This document shows, piece after piece, positions 27,628 through 38,530 of a DNA stretch of 64,000 nt. This DNA comes from Cavia porcellus (taxonomy: Eukaryota; Chordata; Mammalia; Rodentia; Caviidae): contig NW_026947509.1 in the NCBI RefSeq assembly GCF_034190915.1, positions 31,256,767 to 31,320,766 on the forward strand, read 5' to 3'. Within the stretch, counting starts at the first letter, position 1. The number at the start of each line of letters is the position of its first letter. Both the position numbers and the translations under genes were made by a program. The notes beneath the pieces were generated by a model. It saw only the letters and a list, made by a program, of their open reading frames with translations, was not told the origin of the DNA and searched no databases.

Positions 27628-27715
27628 CTTCCGGAGACTCCTCCTGGACGTATGTGCCCGTCAGGTACCGGTGCACCAGGGCCGACTTGCCGCTGGCCAA
27701 GTTACCCACAATTCC
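27628..27715 (-). CDS. AGAP1: AGAP1 internal exon with GTPase-like domain P-loop
   Basis: An 88-nt exon, entering at phase 0 and leaving at phase 1, encoding [20 protein letters not shown] and then TYVQEESPE. It holds the G1/P-loop of the GTPase-like domain (G-N-L-A-S-G-K-S), which binds the phosphates of the nucleotide, followed by the start of the switch I region. The acceptor is CTGCAG|GGA and the donor AAG|GTATGC. Ala in NLASGKS favours AGAP1; as I recall AGAP3 has Ser there and AGAP2 is more divergent. AGAP1 is an Arf1-directed GTPase-activating protein that binds AP-3 and acts in endosomal trafficking; the N-terminal GTPase-like domain regulates it rather than being its GAP catalytic site. 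The exon sits inside a cluster of LTR fragments, but its own sequence is undisturbed. Confidence 0.97.
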
Positions 27716-29839
27716 CTGCAGCAAAGAAATGGACAAACGTTAAGGGTCATTAAGTCACGGTTTGGCGTTCTGCACACAGAGGGGTGAAAATATCCGGTAA
27801 CCCCAAACACGATCATAACCAAATGTCTGTGCCATGGCCAACAAGCTCGTTAAATCCTGTGGGACAAGAAGGAATCCAACACTGCTGTCACCTAGCTACT
27901 CATCAGCCTCCAGAATGGTGTGGGGAAAAAGCCTGCTGTTCATACGCCACCCGGTTTATGAACTCTTGCTGCAGTAGCTAGTGCAGACTAGAATACTCAG
28001 TGCCACAGCCACAATTGGTGACGCCCCTGTACCCCACTGACCGCCTGGGATTTGGGGCTATAGGGCTGCCTTCCTTCAATGCCGATGACTCCATATGATC
28101 TGAGTCTCTGTTCTGTCTTGCTTTTCACCCCAGCACAGCACGCAGCCTGAAGAGCCCTGCGCGGCACAGGAGGAGCGAAGAAGTGAACGAATGAGCAGTG
28201 CTCGTGGGTCTCTGGGGCGAGAGGCAGGCACAGACCCAGACCACGGGGACAGATCCTACAGAACTCCGCTTCCCGTCCGGATTCAACTATTATCTCTCAC
28301 CTGCGGCCTCTGTAACTTGAGAATATCCTCCTCATAATTACTCTTCCACTCAAGGGCAAGTGCTGTTTGCCAGCTTCATGCTGAGAAAATCCAAAACAAT
28401 ATGCCACAGAATTAAATTTTTAATTAAGATGAGTCTCTCTACCCCGAGGAAAGAAACGCTCCAAGTTGAGCTCTGCTCAGCCTCACTTTCCGGGCAGACA
28501 GATCTCCTGTTCTTTCATGGGCTGCTGGGTAAGGAGCAGGCCCAACCCGCAGCAGGACCACATTGGTCCTTGCCTGACGCGGGTGGTATTTGGTCTGCAC
28601 AACCATCCTGCAGACATCACGGGTGCGACTTTGGAGTGGAACCAGTAGAAAGCAACAGCTGAGTGTCGGAAGGAAAGAAGAGCGGCAGGGAAAGGCTCAT
28701 CAGGCTACAATGCCCAACTGGGAAGCTGAGGGCCTGCTGCTCGAGACAGCCAGAGATTAGGGAATCGATCGAGTCTGGGCCAAAGGGCTTTGTCAGAGAA
28801 ACGAGGCATTTGCATGATGAGAAAGCTGTGTGCCAGGCAGGAGTTTGTCACCCGTGACCCCGCACTGTTTGTGCAGGCTCCGAATGATCCAAGCCATGCG
28901 CTCTGATTCCTTGCCTTGAAGGAAGGAAAAGCAAGGCTCTGGTGCGCCACACGTCTGCATTTACCTGGTAACCATGAGTTTGCTGAAAAGGAAATGGAGC
29001 CTTTTAGTCCGACTCTCAGGTGGGAGCTCAAGGAAAACAAGAGTGGGCTCTGGTCTGTTTACGCTTTCCACTCACACGCAAGCATGAAGCCATTGCTGCC
29101 TGGCACAGATCTGCAGCCCCAGAACCAACTGGTCTCAGATGATCGGACCACAACACAACTTCACAGAACCTCAGGCATGGTACTACCACTGTCTCGAGGA
29201 GAGCACACATTGAACTGTGTTCTCTGACAGATTCCCAAAGATCCGCTGCAAAACGTAAATAAAGGGCCCATTGGAGGCCTGCCATTACATCATCCGTGGC
29301 TGAGCCCAAGAAGCAGAGCTGGGGTCCTAAGGCGCTGACTGAAGGAGCCACCTGTCTAGGGCACTGCTCCAGACAATTGCAGCCCTGTGAGGACTCGGAG
29401 GCTGCCTGGCACAACAATGAGCGCTTCTTCAGACTGCAAGCCTCAGCGGCACACAAGGGACCTGAGGAGGTACCAAGGCGGGTATGCAGGGTCACAACAG
29501 TGCTGGTCATCCTGCCAGGTGATGGGGGCTGGGAGGGGGCTGGACTCACCCTGCAGCCACAGACCAGCACCTGGCCGGAGACACAGAGCCAATCTTGGCC
29601 ATGGACCTGTCTTGAGAAAGTTACCTCCTGGGGATGAATGGAGGCCCACCCTTCGGCCCCTCCCCACGGCACCTCCCTTGTGCCTGCACTCTGTACTCTA
29701 GATAACGACGTGCTTTGCAAAGACCAGTGGAAAAGCAGGGTTTTGGTAGCTAATTATTATGAGCTGGCAGGGGAACACATAGGTCTCTTGGGTGGGCTCT
29801 TAGGAGGGTGGTCCCTACCTGATGGACACAGGCAGACTA

Positions 29840-30118
29840 TGATGTTTAACTCTGACATGTCAACTCCACTGGATTAAGAAATGCCTAGCACACTGGCAGC
29901 CCATGCTCCTGGGGGTATCTGCTGGGGGCGTGGGGTGGCTGGAGATGTGGCCTTGGGATCTAGGTCTAGTCCTCTGCTCTGCTCCGCCACACCCATGTAC
30001 TGTGATGTTTCTGCCTTGGAGCCAGCTAACTATGGACTGAATCCCTCAGAACCATAAAATTAACCTTCTATCCTTTAAACCATGAGCATATTATGTCCAA
30101 TAGTAGGAACACTGGCTA
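29840..30118 (+). mobile_element. MaLR-type LTR copy C, partial
   Basis: It starts near GTCAACTCCACTGGATTAAG, which is shared with copies D and F, and keeps GAGCCAGCTAACTATGGACTG and CAGAACCATAAAATTAACC from the 3' half. The middle is partly lost. Confidence 0.5.
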
Positions 30119-30654
30119 AAAGCCTGCAGTGCCACAGCCGCCTCTGATGTTTTAACTTAAACAGAAACTCAGTATCTCAATCAAAAAATGTACATTTCAG
30201 TCCTAGACAGCCACATCAGCACTTATGTCAATCATTCAACAGGTATTTTGGGAAAGTCCCTAATGTGCTAGGGACTGTAGTAACAGAACACACAGAAGAA
30301 AGGGCAAGTGGCAGTCTGGAGGTTAGTCCTGGGGAATCCTGGGCTTCTAACCAGGGTCAGACACCCGATCAGAAGGATGCTTTATCTCCTGTGAGAAGAA
30401 GACACCTGCTGGCAGGTGCTACAGAAAAGGGGAGGAAGGGAAACAGAGGCGAGGACTCCAAGCATGGCATCCAGGGACAGCGGGGCGGGGGGACGACTGA
30501 CACACAGGAGAGGAAACACAGGCACCTCCCACACACTGGTCTTTATTTCTTAAATTTGAAAACATGCATTTTTTGTGGTAACAACTCCTATATGCTCTCT
30601 TTAAAGACCCTGAAGCTCTTTCCTGCTGCACTTCCTGTCTGAGACCCCTGAAGG

Positions 30655-30988
30655 GTCCTGTGATAGTTGATACATTGAGAAGTTTAAGCAACTCAGCAGG
30701 GAGCCCAGGTCCTCACTTTATAAACATCCTCAGCCATGCAAGAGGAGGGCACAGGGATGGTTTGAGTGTTCTACCAGCTCTGGGGTGGGGGAGTGGCTGG
30801 CTTATAATATAAAGGAGGAGAAGAGGATGGCTCTCTCCAGTTCTTTTGCTCTTGCTGCTTTTGCTGTCTTCTGCCATCCTAAAGTGTTGCCCCTGTGTCA
30901 TGTGTCACTCTGCCTTGGAGCTAGCTGATTTCCTTCGTTCATTTTGAGTGTTAGGTATTTTGTCTCAGCAACGAGAGAAAAGAACCCA
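30655..30988 (+). mobile_element. MaLR-type LTR copy D
   Basis: It starts around TGATAGTTGATACATTGAG, has CTTATAATATAAAGGAGGAG as a promoter-like region and GGAGCTAGCTGATTTCC before the 3' end GGTATTTTGTCTCAGCAACG. Confidence 0.5.
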
Positions 30989-31214
30989 GGACACACCCTG
31001 CCCCCACCTTCAAGCACTCTCTGAAGTTATGCTCAGTGAGAAAGGTCCAAGGGACTTGGGAGAAATAGCAAATGCAGCAGACTGAGAAGGCGGAGCAGAA
31101 GCCACACGCGCAGGAACTTTCCAGCCACCCCTCCACAGTCAGAGCTCACCACCTGACAGGCGGTACTGCGTGTGTTACACATGCACACCCATAGGCCCTG
31201 TATCTTGTGACAGA

Positions 31215-31575
31215 CACATGGTATAGTCTTACTTGTCTCATTGCTAAGACAAAATACTTGGCACCCAAAGTTAACACAGTCCGTAGAGGCTTCAGTTCAC
31301 AGTCAGGTGGCTCCAAGGCAGGGTGGCTTGGCAGAGGCGATCACACAGGAGAAACAGGTGAGAGCAAGCAAGGGGCTTCGGTAGCTTCCCCTTTCATAGT
31401 CTATCTGGGCTACTGGGATTAGAGCAGCTCCAAATCATTAATGGACTGATTCAGCAATCACATCCCCCTAATCCTAGCATCACACACTCTAGATCCAGGC
31501 CCTTCTGAAAAAGCCCGACCTATGACTGCAAGAGGCTTGTGGGAACATACAGGTACAAGCTGTAACAATTACTTA
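31215..31575 (-). mobile_element. MaLR-type LTR copy E, reversed
   Basis: It starts with CTCATTGCTAAGACAAAATAC, the complement of the shared 3' end, then TTCAGTTCACAGTCAGGTGG and ends near GGGAACATACAGGTACAAGC. It lies about 100 bp from copy F in the opposite orientation. Confidence 0.5.
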
Positions 31576-31679
31576 AAAAGTGGACTTGCCCCTTCCTTCC
31601 ATCCTGAGGAATGGGATATGTGTGAAGCAGGCTTCCAGAGGTGACCATCACAGGCTTCTTCCACATAAGCCAATCACGT

Positions 31680-32150
31680 TAGCTAATCTCGACTATCAAC
31701 TTGATTGGGTTGAGAAACACCCAGGAAATCAGTCAAGGGCACTTCTGGGTGTGGCTGTCGATACTTTTAGATACAATGAGATCTAACTTTATCACCAGAT
31801 CAATTTGCCAATGGGATCAGAATTTGATGGCATTATTGAGAGTTGGTGGATAGGACCTCGTGGAAAGGAACAGATCACAGGTGCATGGTGTGGGACATAA
31901 TACCTGGTCCCCAGCCATTTTCTATCTGGCTTTCTCTTCCTCCTTCCTGGGTGTCATAAGCTGCAAGGCTTTGCTGATGGCACCACATCCCTCCATTATG
32001 ATGCTCTGCCTCATCTCAATCCACAGCAACAGAACTAGCTGACCATAGACTAACACCTCTGGAACCATAAGCCAACATAATAAACCCTTTCTCACCTAAA
32101 TTAGTACTCTCAGGTATTACATCACAGCAACACAAAGCAGACGAACACAT
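31680..32150 (+). mobile_element. MaLR-type LTR copy F, best preserved
   Basis: A near full-length LTR: it opens TATCAACTTGATTGGGTTGA, continues GAATTTGATGGCATTATTGAG and GAACTAGCTGACCATAGACT, and has GAACCATAAGCCAACATAAT before CTCAGGTATTACATCACAGC at the 3' end. It stops about 450 bp short of the exon at 32.6 kb. Confidence 0.6.
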
Positions 32151-32600
32151 AGATCTAACATTTTACTCCACTGAAAGGGTAAAGTTTACAGTAAACCACA
32201 AAACTCTTTCCTTTTTTGCCAATGTTTCATAATACAGTAAAGACAACTTTTTAAGAACAATGAATAGCAAAGCTCACAGGCTCACTGGAGAGCTCCTTGT
32301 GTTGCCCTGCTGAGAACAGATAAACCTACAGTGGTGTGTGTGCCTGCACATATGGGAAAGAAAGAAGAGTGGGTGCTGAAGGCTTTGCAATACACCCAAA
32401 CACGAATCTGCTGGGTGGCGGCTGGGGCTGGGGCTGGCACACTTGGGGCCCCAGCCTCCAATCACCAGGGACATGTGACCCTTCACAGGGACACACCTCA
32501 ATGCACACCCCCTGCCTCTGCACATCCAGGTTGGCCGAGGTGCAGCCTCCTCCCTTCCCCCCAGCAAGGACAACGCACAAGGCTGGAAGGAGTCACTCAC

Positions 32601-32659
32601 CACTTTGAGCTCTGGCACAGATCGACTCAATGTCCATTCCTGGCTATTCACGAAGGCAT
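32601..32659 (-). CDS. AGAP1: AGAP1 internal exon (start of the shared AGAP core)
   Basis: A 59-nt exon encoding DAFVNSQEWTLSRSVPELKV, with the Asp codon split across the upstream junction (phase 1) and a phase 0 end. The acceptor is a strong pyrimidine tract ending CTTTTTCAG and the donor is GTG|GTGAGT. The peptide is the segment that leads into the GTPase-like domain of AGAP proteins. AGAP1 and AGAP3 are nearly identical here, so the assignment to AGAP1 rests on the next two exons. Both the usual first exon (outside the window, to the right) and the CpG-island exon at 59370-60285 can join here in frame. By the known human protein order this is the second coding exon. Confidence 0.96.
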
Positions 32660-34040
32660 CTGAAAAAGAGGAGGCAAAAAGCAAAGTTAACCATTGTGAC
32701 TCACTCAAAAGCAAGTTCAGGTGCCCCACCATGTCATTCTCAACAGGAGGGACATGGAAGGCAATGCAGACCAGCCCTTCTGTGCCACTCTCAGCCCCTC
32801 TAGAAAAGTTCCAACTAGTACAAATTTGAGCAGCTCAGAGGGCAGAGGCCACTTGTATTATATAACACAAACCCAGGGCCAGCAACTCTGCAGGTCTCCG
32901 GCACCTTTTCCTTCTCCCCCACTCAACTACAGGCAAGTCTTCCCGGTATACACAACTGGAAGACATCCTAACTGCACAGCTCACGGTGTAGAGATGTTTC
33001 CACAGCTCCTGGCACTTGTGGAACTGACCCTGAATCAGTCAGCTTTTGTTCTTTATTCAGTGTGCTAAAATTGTCACACTTCTGAAACTGTACCAAGAAC
33101 AGGCATGTATATGAGCAGCCAGGCAGGCCAGGAACACATGGTCAACAGGACAAAAGTGGCATGGACAGACAGCCAGACTGTGGACCAGATGCTACTGGTC
33201 CAACAACTTGGGGAAGGGTGGCTCAAGGGAAGAGTGGCTGGGAGGCTCAGGAGGACCTGGTTGGCGTAAGAAGCCAAAGACACGAGGCTGATGAAAAGAT
33301 CTTGAGGGAAGCCGGCAGGACTGTGTTAGACAGCAGAGATGCTGAGCTCCTAGGGAATAAAGCACATGTCCAGAGTACAGATGGCAGGGCAGAGGCTGGT
33401 CTATAGGCTCTGGGAGCAGAAGTCCTGAGGAGAATGCCTGGGCAGGAATGGACACCAAAGACTGACATCCAAGTCATGCTCCCTGCAGAGGCAGGTAAGA
33501 TGGGGGCTGAAACCACAGGGTACCACTCAAACCTTGCAACTGGACATCCACACTTCAGCCATCCTAACTCTGCACAGGTATAGATGTCACCTGTGACCCT
33601 TAGAAGCCTGCGCCATGACAGCCCAAGCCTGATGCCCATCAGCACAAAGTAAATGGCAACCAACCCTGGTACTTAACTACATCACTGTCTAGGTGGTAAA
33701 GCCTTATGTATGCCATCAACTGCTCTTTCAGGCCAATGAGAATGTGGCCTTACATAACCGGTGGAGAAGGGCACAGTGCAAGATGACAGAAGATACTTGA
33801 CAGGGGTGTTCCCAGTGCACACACCACATCACCAGCACTCAGTCACCGCTGCTGTACTTCCAGCAAAGCCCAATACTGGTTAAGTAAATCTGGGTAAACT
33901 CACACGTAAATACTAACTGGCCAATAAAAATGACAGAGGCCTCAATATACAGAATGCACCCCAGTACCCCAAAGCTCTCAAAGGTGATGAGAGGAAGGTG
34001 CACAACAGACACACACAGGACCTAATGCAAGGCAGTGTAT

Positions 34041-34041
34041 G

Positions 34042-34069
<28 letters not shown>
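34041..34069. repeat. (GT)n microsatellite
   Basis: About 29 bp of GT dinucleotides. Confidence 0.98.
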
Positions 34070-34075
<6 letters not shown>

Positions 34076-35734
34076 CATGCATATTCATGCTGTGACTTTT
34101 TGGGAGGTTTAAGAGCTTAGCAGCAGCTGACTTAGGTTTGGGGCCTATGTGGCAAAATTCCTTTCACCACTCTTATAGTCAAAATTCTTTCACCACTCAG
34201 ATACCATCTGGCAGGTAAAAACCTATATAGTTTTTCGTGTGACTCTTAATAGTAAGACAGACGCAAAAGCTTGTTTCTTACGGCACAGCTGATTCTAACA
34301 CAGGCATCACACTCTTAGATTACACTTACCACGAACATATTCATTATGTCTTAAGCAAGGCTCCATTAAACACAGACACATCATATAAATACTGGAGCAC
34401 AGTGTGGCATCTCACATATTTCCTCAGTCAAAAGTAATATACTTTTTCTTTGTGGTGGCTTTATTAATAAAATATATTCCTGACACAGAAACAAACCTCA
34501 CTTTACATAAAACCATTTATATAATAGACTTTCACCAACTCCCTTCTTGCCCTCCATGAGGACTGGCCCTCAATGACCGGAGTCTCTGGTGGTGGTGGCA
34601 GTGAGACCCCTGCATGGGGACTCATGGTGTCAGTCAGTGCAGGAAGGGGCCCGGGCCAGACTGACTGCTCATCTCACTGAGCTCAGGTGCTGCAAAACAT
34701 ACAAGGGTCTACCTGCTCTGAGACACACCTGGTCACAAGTGTGGATAGCTGCACATGGCTGGCAAGACTGCAAAGCCACAGAAGATGGCCCTCATGTCCC
34801 AAACTGTTCGGTGTCCCCTCAAATGCCCACTTGGGAAGAATGAGCTGAAGGCGCCGCCCTCAGGAGTCTGGTGCAAATGCCACCGGATGGGGATTAAAAT
34901 GACACACAGACAGCCACTGGCTGACTGTTTCCAGCCTGCGGGACAGACAAAAACTCCCTGCGTGCTGGTGGGTGTGAGGGCAGGGCTGCAAGCTGCCTGC
35001 TTGGCACCATGGGCATCCACAGGGCAAGTTAGGAGTAGAAGGTGTTTCATCATTTTGCGCTGTTAACACGACGATATTAGTTCCAGTTATACTTGCATTT
35101 GTATGCTGCCAGCCAGGCTAGGCAATGCCCCTACCTCTGGACACCAGCCTTGTTAAATCAGAGCACTGATCTCTCCAAGAACCCCTAGGTTAGGAGGCGT
35201 GGAGTGATGGAACCTCTACCTGGAGTCAAACCCCAGCTCCTGGTTCCCTTTACTGGAGAGACAAGGAAAATCAGACTGAACGCCGGAAGACACTTTCTCC
35301 ACTGGAAAGACTGATTCAGCCCTGGTTTTTGAAAGGTTTTTGCAGCAGTAGAAATTATGGCAGTGGTCGAACGGGGCGGAAGGCCAAAGCAGGAATGCCT
35401 ACCACTTCCTGCTTCTTCCCCAGCTCCTCCATTTCCTTGTCACATGGTGTTGAGTGGCTGTTTTATAGCCAATCATCCTTTAGACTTAAAGCTATACACT
35501 TACCCAAGATAAAAACCAGAAGTCTTGTGACTGGGGAGGAGATAGATACCTTCCACTGTGGGCCAGATCCCAAGACAAAAGGCTAAACTTGACCCTCAAA
35601 CCCCACAGGGAAACCTTCTTAATATGGATTTTCATGTTTTCAACAACAGAAATAAAAATCAAAAGGAAAAATAACAATCTGATCTTTTAGCAGTGGCACT
35701 TGGGAGCTCTGAGACAGGTAAACTGACACAAGGT

Positions 35735-35890
35735 GGAGCTGCCTGAGCCCCTCCCAGACCATGCTTCAAGTGCAACAAAAAAGGACACTGGGCAAGAGAG
35801 TGCCCAAGCCCGGCATTCTTCTGGGGCCTCCCCCCTACTGCAATCTCAAGGGCCATTGGAAGAGGTACTGTCCTAGCCACCAGCAAGCGG
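35735..35890 (+). pseudogene. Retroviral gag nucleocapsid remnant
   Basis: One intact CCHC zinc knuckle lies at 35762-35803 (Cys-x2-Cys-x4-His-x4-Cys, with an aromatic after His). A second knuckle follows at about 35834-35875 but has Pro where the first Cys should be. The rest of gag is missing or cannot be recognised. Confidence 0.8.
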
Positions 35891-35999
35891 GTAAGCCACC
35901 CTCTAACTCCTTGCCCTCATAGGAGATCTCATCACGGCCGGATTCATCGCTGACTGATCTACTCGGACTTCCTGCTGAAGACAATGGGGCTCAGGGTCC

Positions 36000-36150
36000 A
36001 CAGCCCCGCATTAAGGTGTCCTTTTCAGAGCCCCAAGTCCCACTAGAGGTCTCAGGTAAGACATTCTCTGTATTTGTAGACATAGAGGCCATGTATAGTG
36101 TTCTTCCTGAGTTTTCAGGCTGCTATATATTAAGTCCTCTGTCTCTATAG
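36000..36150 (+). pseudogene. Retroviral protease remnant
   Basis: A short in-frame piece resembles the N-terminal half of an aspartic protease of gammaretrovirus type. The catalytic Asp is at 36079-36081, but the following two residues are Ile-Glu instead of the essential Thr-Gly, so the active site is destroyed. A stop follows at 36148-36150. Confidence 0.65.
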
Positions 36151-36258
36151 TGGGTGTTGATGGTTAACCTACATAGTCATGCAGGTTCCAGACTCACATC
36201 TTCTCTGGTTGAGCCCATAGTTTGAGATACCTCCAATATCACCTGCACTACTCATGCC

Positions 36259-36612
36259 ATGCCCATTTTAATTCGTCTCAGGAATCCTCCAATTTTTCCT
36301 TGTGTTCCCCAACATCCCATAACTCCCAAACATTTACAGGGACTTAACCCTATAATTAAATGCCTTTTAGACAATAGTTTTCTTAAACCTACCCATTCAC
36401 CCTATAATACTCCCATTCTCCTGGTACTCAAGCCTGATGGGTTTTATCGTCTAGTGCAGGACCTTGGAGTAATCAATAGTGACATTACCCCAATCCACCC
36501 AGTGGTGTCAAACCATTATACCATGCTCTCTCATATCCCTCCCTCCACCACTCGCTTTACAGTCATAGATCTTAAAAATGCCTATTTATTCCTTTGTATT
36601 TATGCAGACTGA
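36259..36612 (+). pseudogene. Retroviral reverse transcriptase remnant (fingers/palm start)
   Basis: An open stretch of about 117 codons corresponds to the N-terminal part of a gammaretrovirus-like polymerase. It includes the S-P-x-N-T-P segment, a V-Q-D-L segment and palm motif A (V-I-D-L-K-N-A-Y, with its Asp intact). It stops before the YxDD catalytic motif, which I do not find downstream. Non-functional. Confidence 0.85.
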
Positions 36613-36705
36613 CCCAGACATCCTGAGGTCTCAACAACTTACACCTCTCCTCGGGGACACATAACACCTCCTTCTTTTCCTATTCATCAGTTTCTCAAAC
36701 ACAAC

Positions 36706-36900
36706 CCTGGTCAGGACTGGAAGGTAGATTTTACACACATGCCCTGCCACAAATCTCTCAAAGATCTTCTCATCTTTGTTTGTACTTTTTCAGGATAGAT
36801 AAAAGCCTTTCCCACAACCAGGGAGACTACTGATATACTTACTGAAGTCCTGTTATAGGAAATCATCCCAAGGACTACAACCAAGGTGGAGTGGCCCCTA
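36706..36900 (+). pseudogene. Retroviral integrase core remnant
   Basis: A frame from 36706 matches the start of the integrase catalytic core: the first catalytic Asp is kept (36727-36729). The second, expected just before the T-F-S-G segment, is Cys, and a stop codon (36796-36798) replaces the following Trp. The piece lies about 90 bp after the reverse transcriptase fragment, so most of pol between them is deleted. Confidence 0.75.
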
Positions 36901-37794
36901 CCTAGGTCTTCTTGGCAACTCCAACAGTGGTCAAAGTTGCTGGACTGCCATCCTGGTTCCACATAACTCAAGTTAAGCAGTGCTCTCCCAGCCCTAAATC
37001 TAACCATCCTGAGTGGTCATCTCATCTTCTATTGCCCACCCATCTCCATCTCACCAAGGCCTCACAGCCACAACTCTCAGGCTAAGTCATTTTTGTTATC
37101 CAATTTGGTTCCTAATTCCTTATACTCAATTAATTACCTTTTTACAGCAGGTCTCTTCAATAGTCTTTCCTAAAGACTCCCACATCATGCATAAGATCAC
37201 CTTCATGTTGTTCTACATGACAACTGTCTTAGTTCTCTCTATCCTCAGCTGTTTACTCAAACATGAGATCCCTGTGGGCCTAGGCTCTTATCTCTCTTAT
37301 AGTGACACAGCCATGGCCATCCCCACCCCTCTTATTCTTTCCAGCTCAACTCCTGGACCAGAGACAAGCCCTACCTACCTACACTTTTAACTGTTACTCT
37401 TTCAGACAGGGGAATAATCACCTCTCATAACTTCACTCCTCCTAACCCCACACTTTGTTTTTCAGAATCCTACTCACCGTGGCAATGATTCTACCTCAAC
37501 ATGGTCCTGATAAAATGACATCTAAATCAAAGGCACCTCTCCTTCTACCTCTCCTGGGTCCTTAACTTTGATAGTGGCCTGCCTCCTCATGGCACTTTGT
37601 CTGTTTGTTTTTCCAGTCTAACATGCAGGCATTCACCAACGATAAAGTTATCCTGGCTAAATCATCTGACACCAGCTTCTGCATGGGCGTCAACCATCAT
37701 CTAGTCAACCTTCCTAAACCCCAATAAGGCACCCCCTTTCAGTAAGAAGGAGTTGAGAGAGACTTTGCCCTTTTCCTAACAATACAAAGACAGG
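36901..37794 (+). pseudogene. Probable retroviral env-region remnant
   Basis: The position between integrase and 3' LTR fits env. A hydrophobic segment is encoded near 37.2 kb and another near 37.56-37.62 kb, but the frame is broken and I cannot align it to a specific envelope protein. The assignment is by position only. Confidence 0.35.
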
Positions 37795-38095
37795 AATGAA
37801 AGGTTCTTGCTCAGTAGAAATTATGGCAGTGGTCTCACGAGGCGGAAGGCCTAAGCAGGACCACCTACCATGCTGCTTCTTCCCCAGCTCCTGTCTGCGC
37901 GTGAAGAAAATTCCAATCAGCTGCTCATGCGTCAGCAATGCCCACCCTAAGTGCCACCCCAGTCAGAAATTATATGTATATCCCATGCCCCTCCCACCTT
38001 TCTGGCAGAGAAAGCCAGGCCCCACCAGCCATGAAGGTCTCTCCACATCCTCAGAATAAAGGCTATTTTTTACTTTATATTCTCTCTTTCATCAC
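37795..38095 (+). repeat. 3' LTR of the endogenous retrovirus
   Basis: It shares its first 100 bp with the stretch at 35328-35440. It contains an AATAAA poly(A) signal at 38055-38060, followed by a T-rich tract. The 5' counterpart has diverged or lost the rest. The upstream edge is uncertain. Confidence 0.65.
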
Positions 38096-38374
38096 ACTGA
38101 AAACTCTTTCAGTTTTATGGACAAAGGAACCAAAACACCAAACGTTGAAGGAAAACACCAAGTCCCTACTGTCAAATTCATCCTGGTCACAGCACATTAG
38201 CATTTCAGAATTGGGGAATGTCAAACCGCACAGCCACATCTTACCCCATGACAGGGCTGGGGCCAGAAGCGATGTATGCTCAGCGACAGCAGAGTGAAGC
38301 CAAAGTATAGTGTGAGGCTGGTTTCCGTATTTACTGCAGTGCTAGAGAGTTCACTGACTGGTGGATGGATCGTG

Positions 38375-38530
38375 GTGCTGGATAGCAGACCCCGGTCCCC
38401 ATGTACCCTGCGGCAAGTGCTCTGTCACTAAGCTACAGCCCCAGTCCTTAATTCCTTTTTACAGTTTCAGTTAGTGGAGGAGTCACTATGCCCTGAACTC
38501 CAGGCTGGGTGTGTAACACTGCACCCTAGT
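38375..38530 (-). mobile_element. ID-like SINE, reversed, possibly with B1 part
   Basis: The segment CAAGTGCTCTGTCACTAAGC followed by TACAGCCCCAGTCC is the complement of an ID head. The downstream part resembles a decayed B1. It follows the 3' end of the endogenous retrovirus by about 280 bp. Confidence 0.6.

Larger units (their letters stand above)
27716..32600 (-). other. AGAP1: AGAP1 intron between exons at 32.6 kb and 27.7 kb
   Basis: A 4.9 kb intron with GT...AG ends. Its 5' half (29.8-32.15 kb) is mostly MaLR-type LTR sequence. Nearer the P-loop exon, 28.3-29.0 kb is complex, apparently non-repeat sequence with an ATTTGCAT octamer, a possible regulatory element. An open frame without recognisable similarity covers 29.03-29.72 kb. 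Confidence 0.85.
35328..38095 (+). mobile_element. Decayed class I endogenous retrovirus
   Basis: A short provirus remnant. Two stretches sharing TAGAAATTATGGCAGTGG, a GGCGGAAGGC block and GCTTCTTCCCCAGCTCCT lie at about 35328-35440 and 37795-37895; they are taken as parts of the two LTRs. Between them are pieces in retroviral order: nucleocapsid zinc knuckle, protease, reverse transcriptase and integrase, all closest in pattern to gammaretrovirus-type genes. Large deletions, stops and lost catalytic residues mean it is not functional. The plus orientation is opposite to AGAP1, as is usual for surviving intronic proviruses. Element edges are approximate. Confidence 0.8.

Noticed and set aside
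29028..29720. 230-codon open frame on the minus strand in the AGAP1 intron
   Set aside because: It begins at TTG; the first ATG (29510) leaves 160 codons. No recognisable domain or splice logic, and Cys/Ser/Arg-rich low-information content. Probably chance.
32601..32659. Assignment of the exons to AGAP3 rather than AGAP1
   Set aside because: The exon at 32.6 kb alone does not decide, but NLASGKS and the ending PPEAQ in the next exons fit AGAP1, as do the very long introns.
36711..37007. 98-codon minus-strand frame inside the endogenous retrovirus
   Set aside because: It is antisense to the integrase remnant, which explains the sequence on the plus strand.
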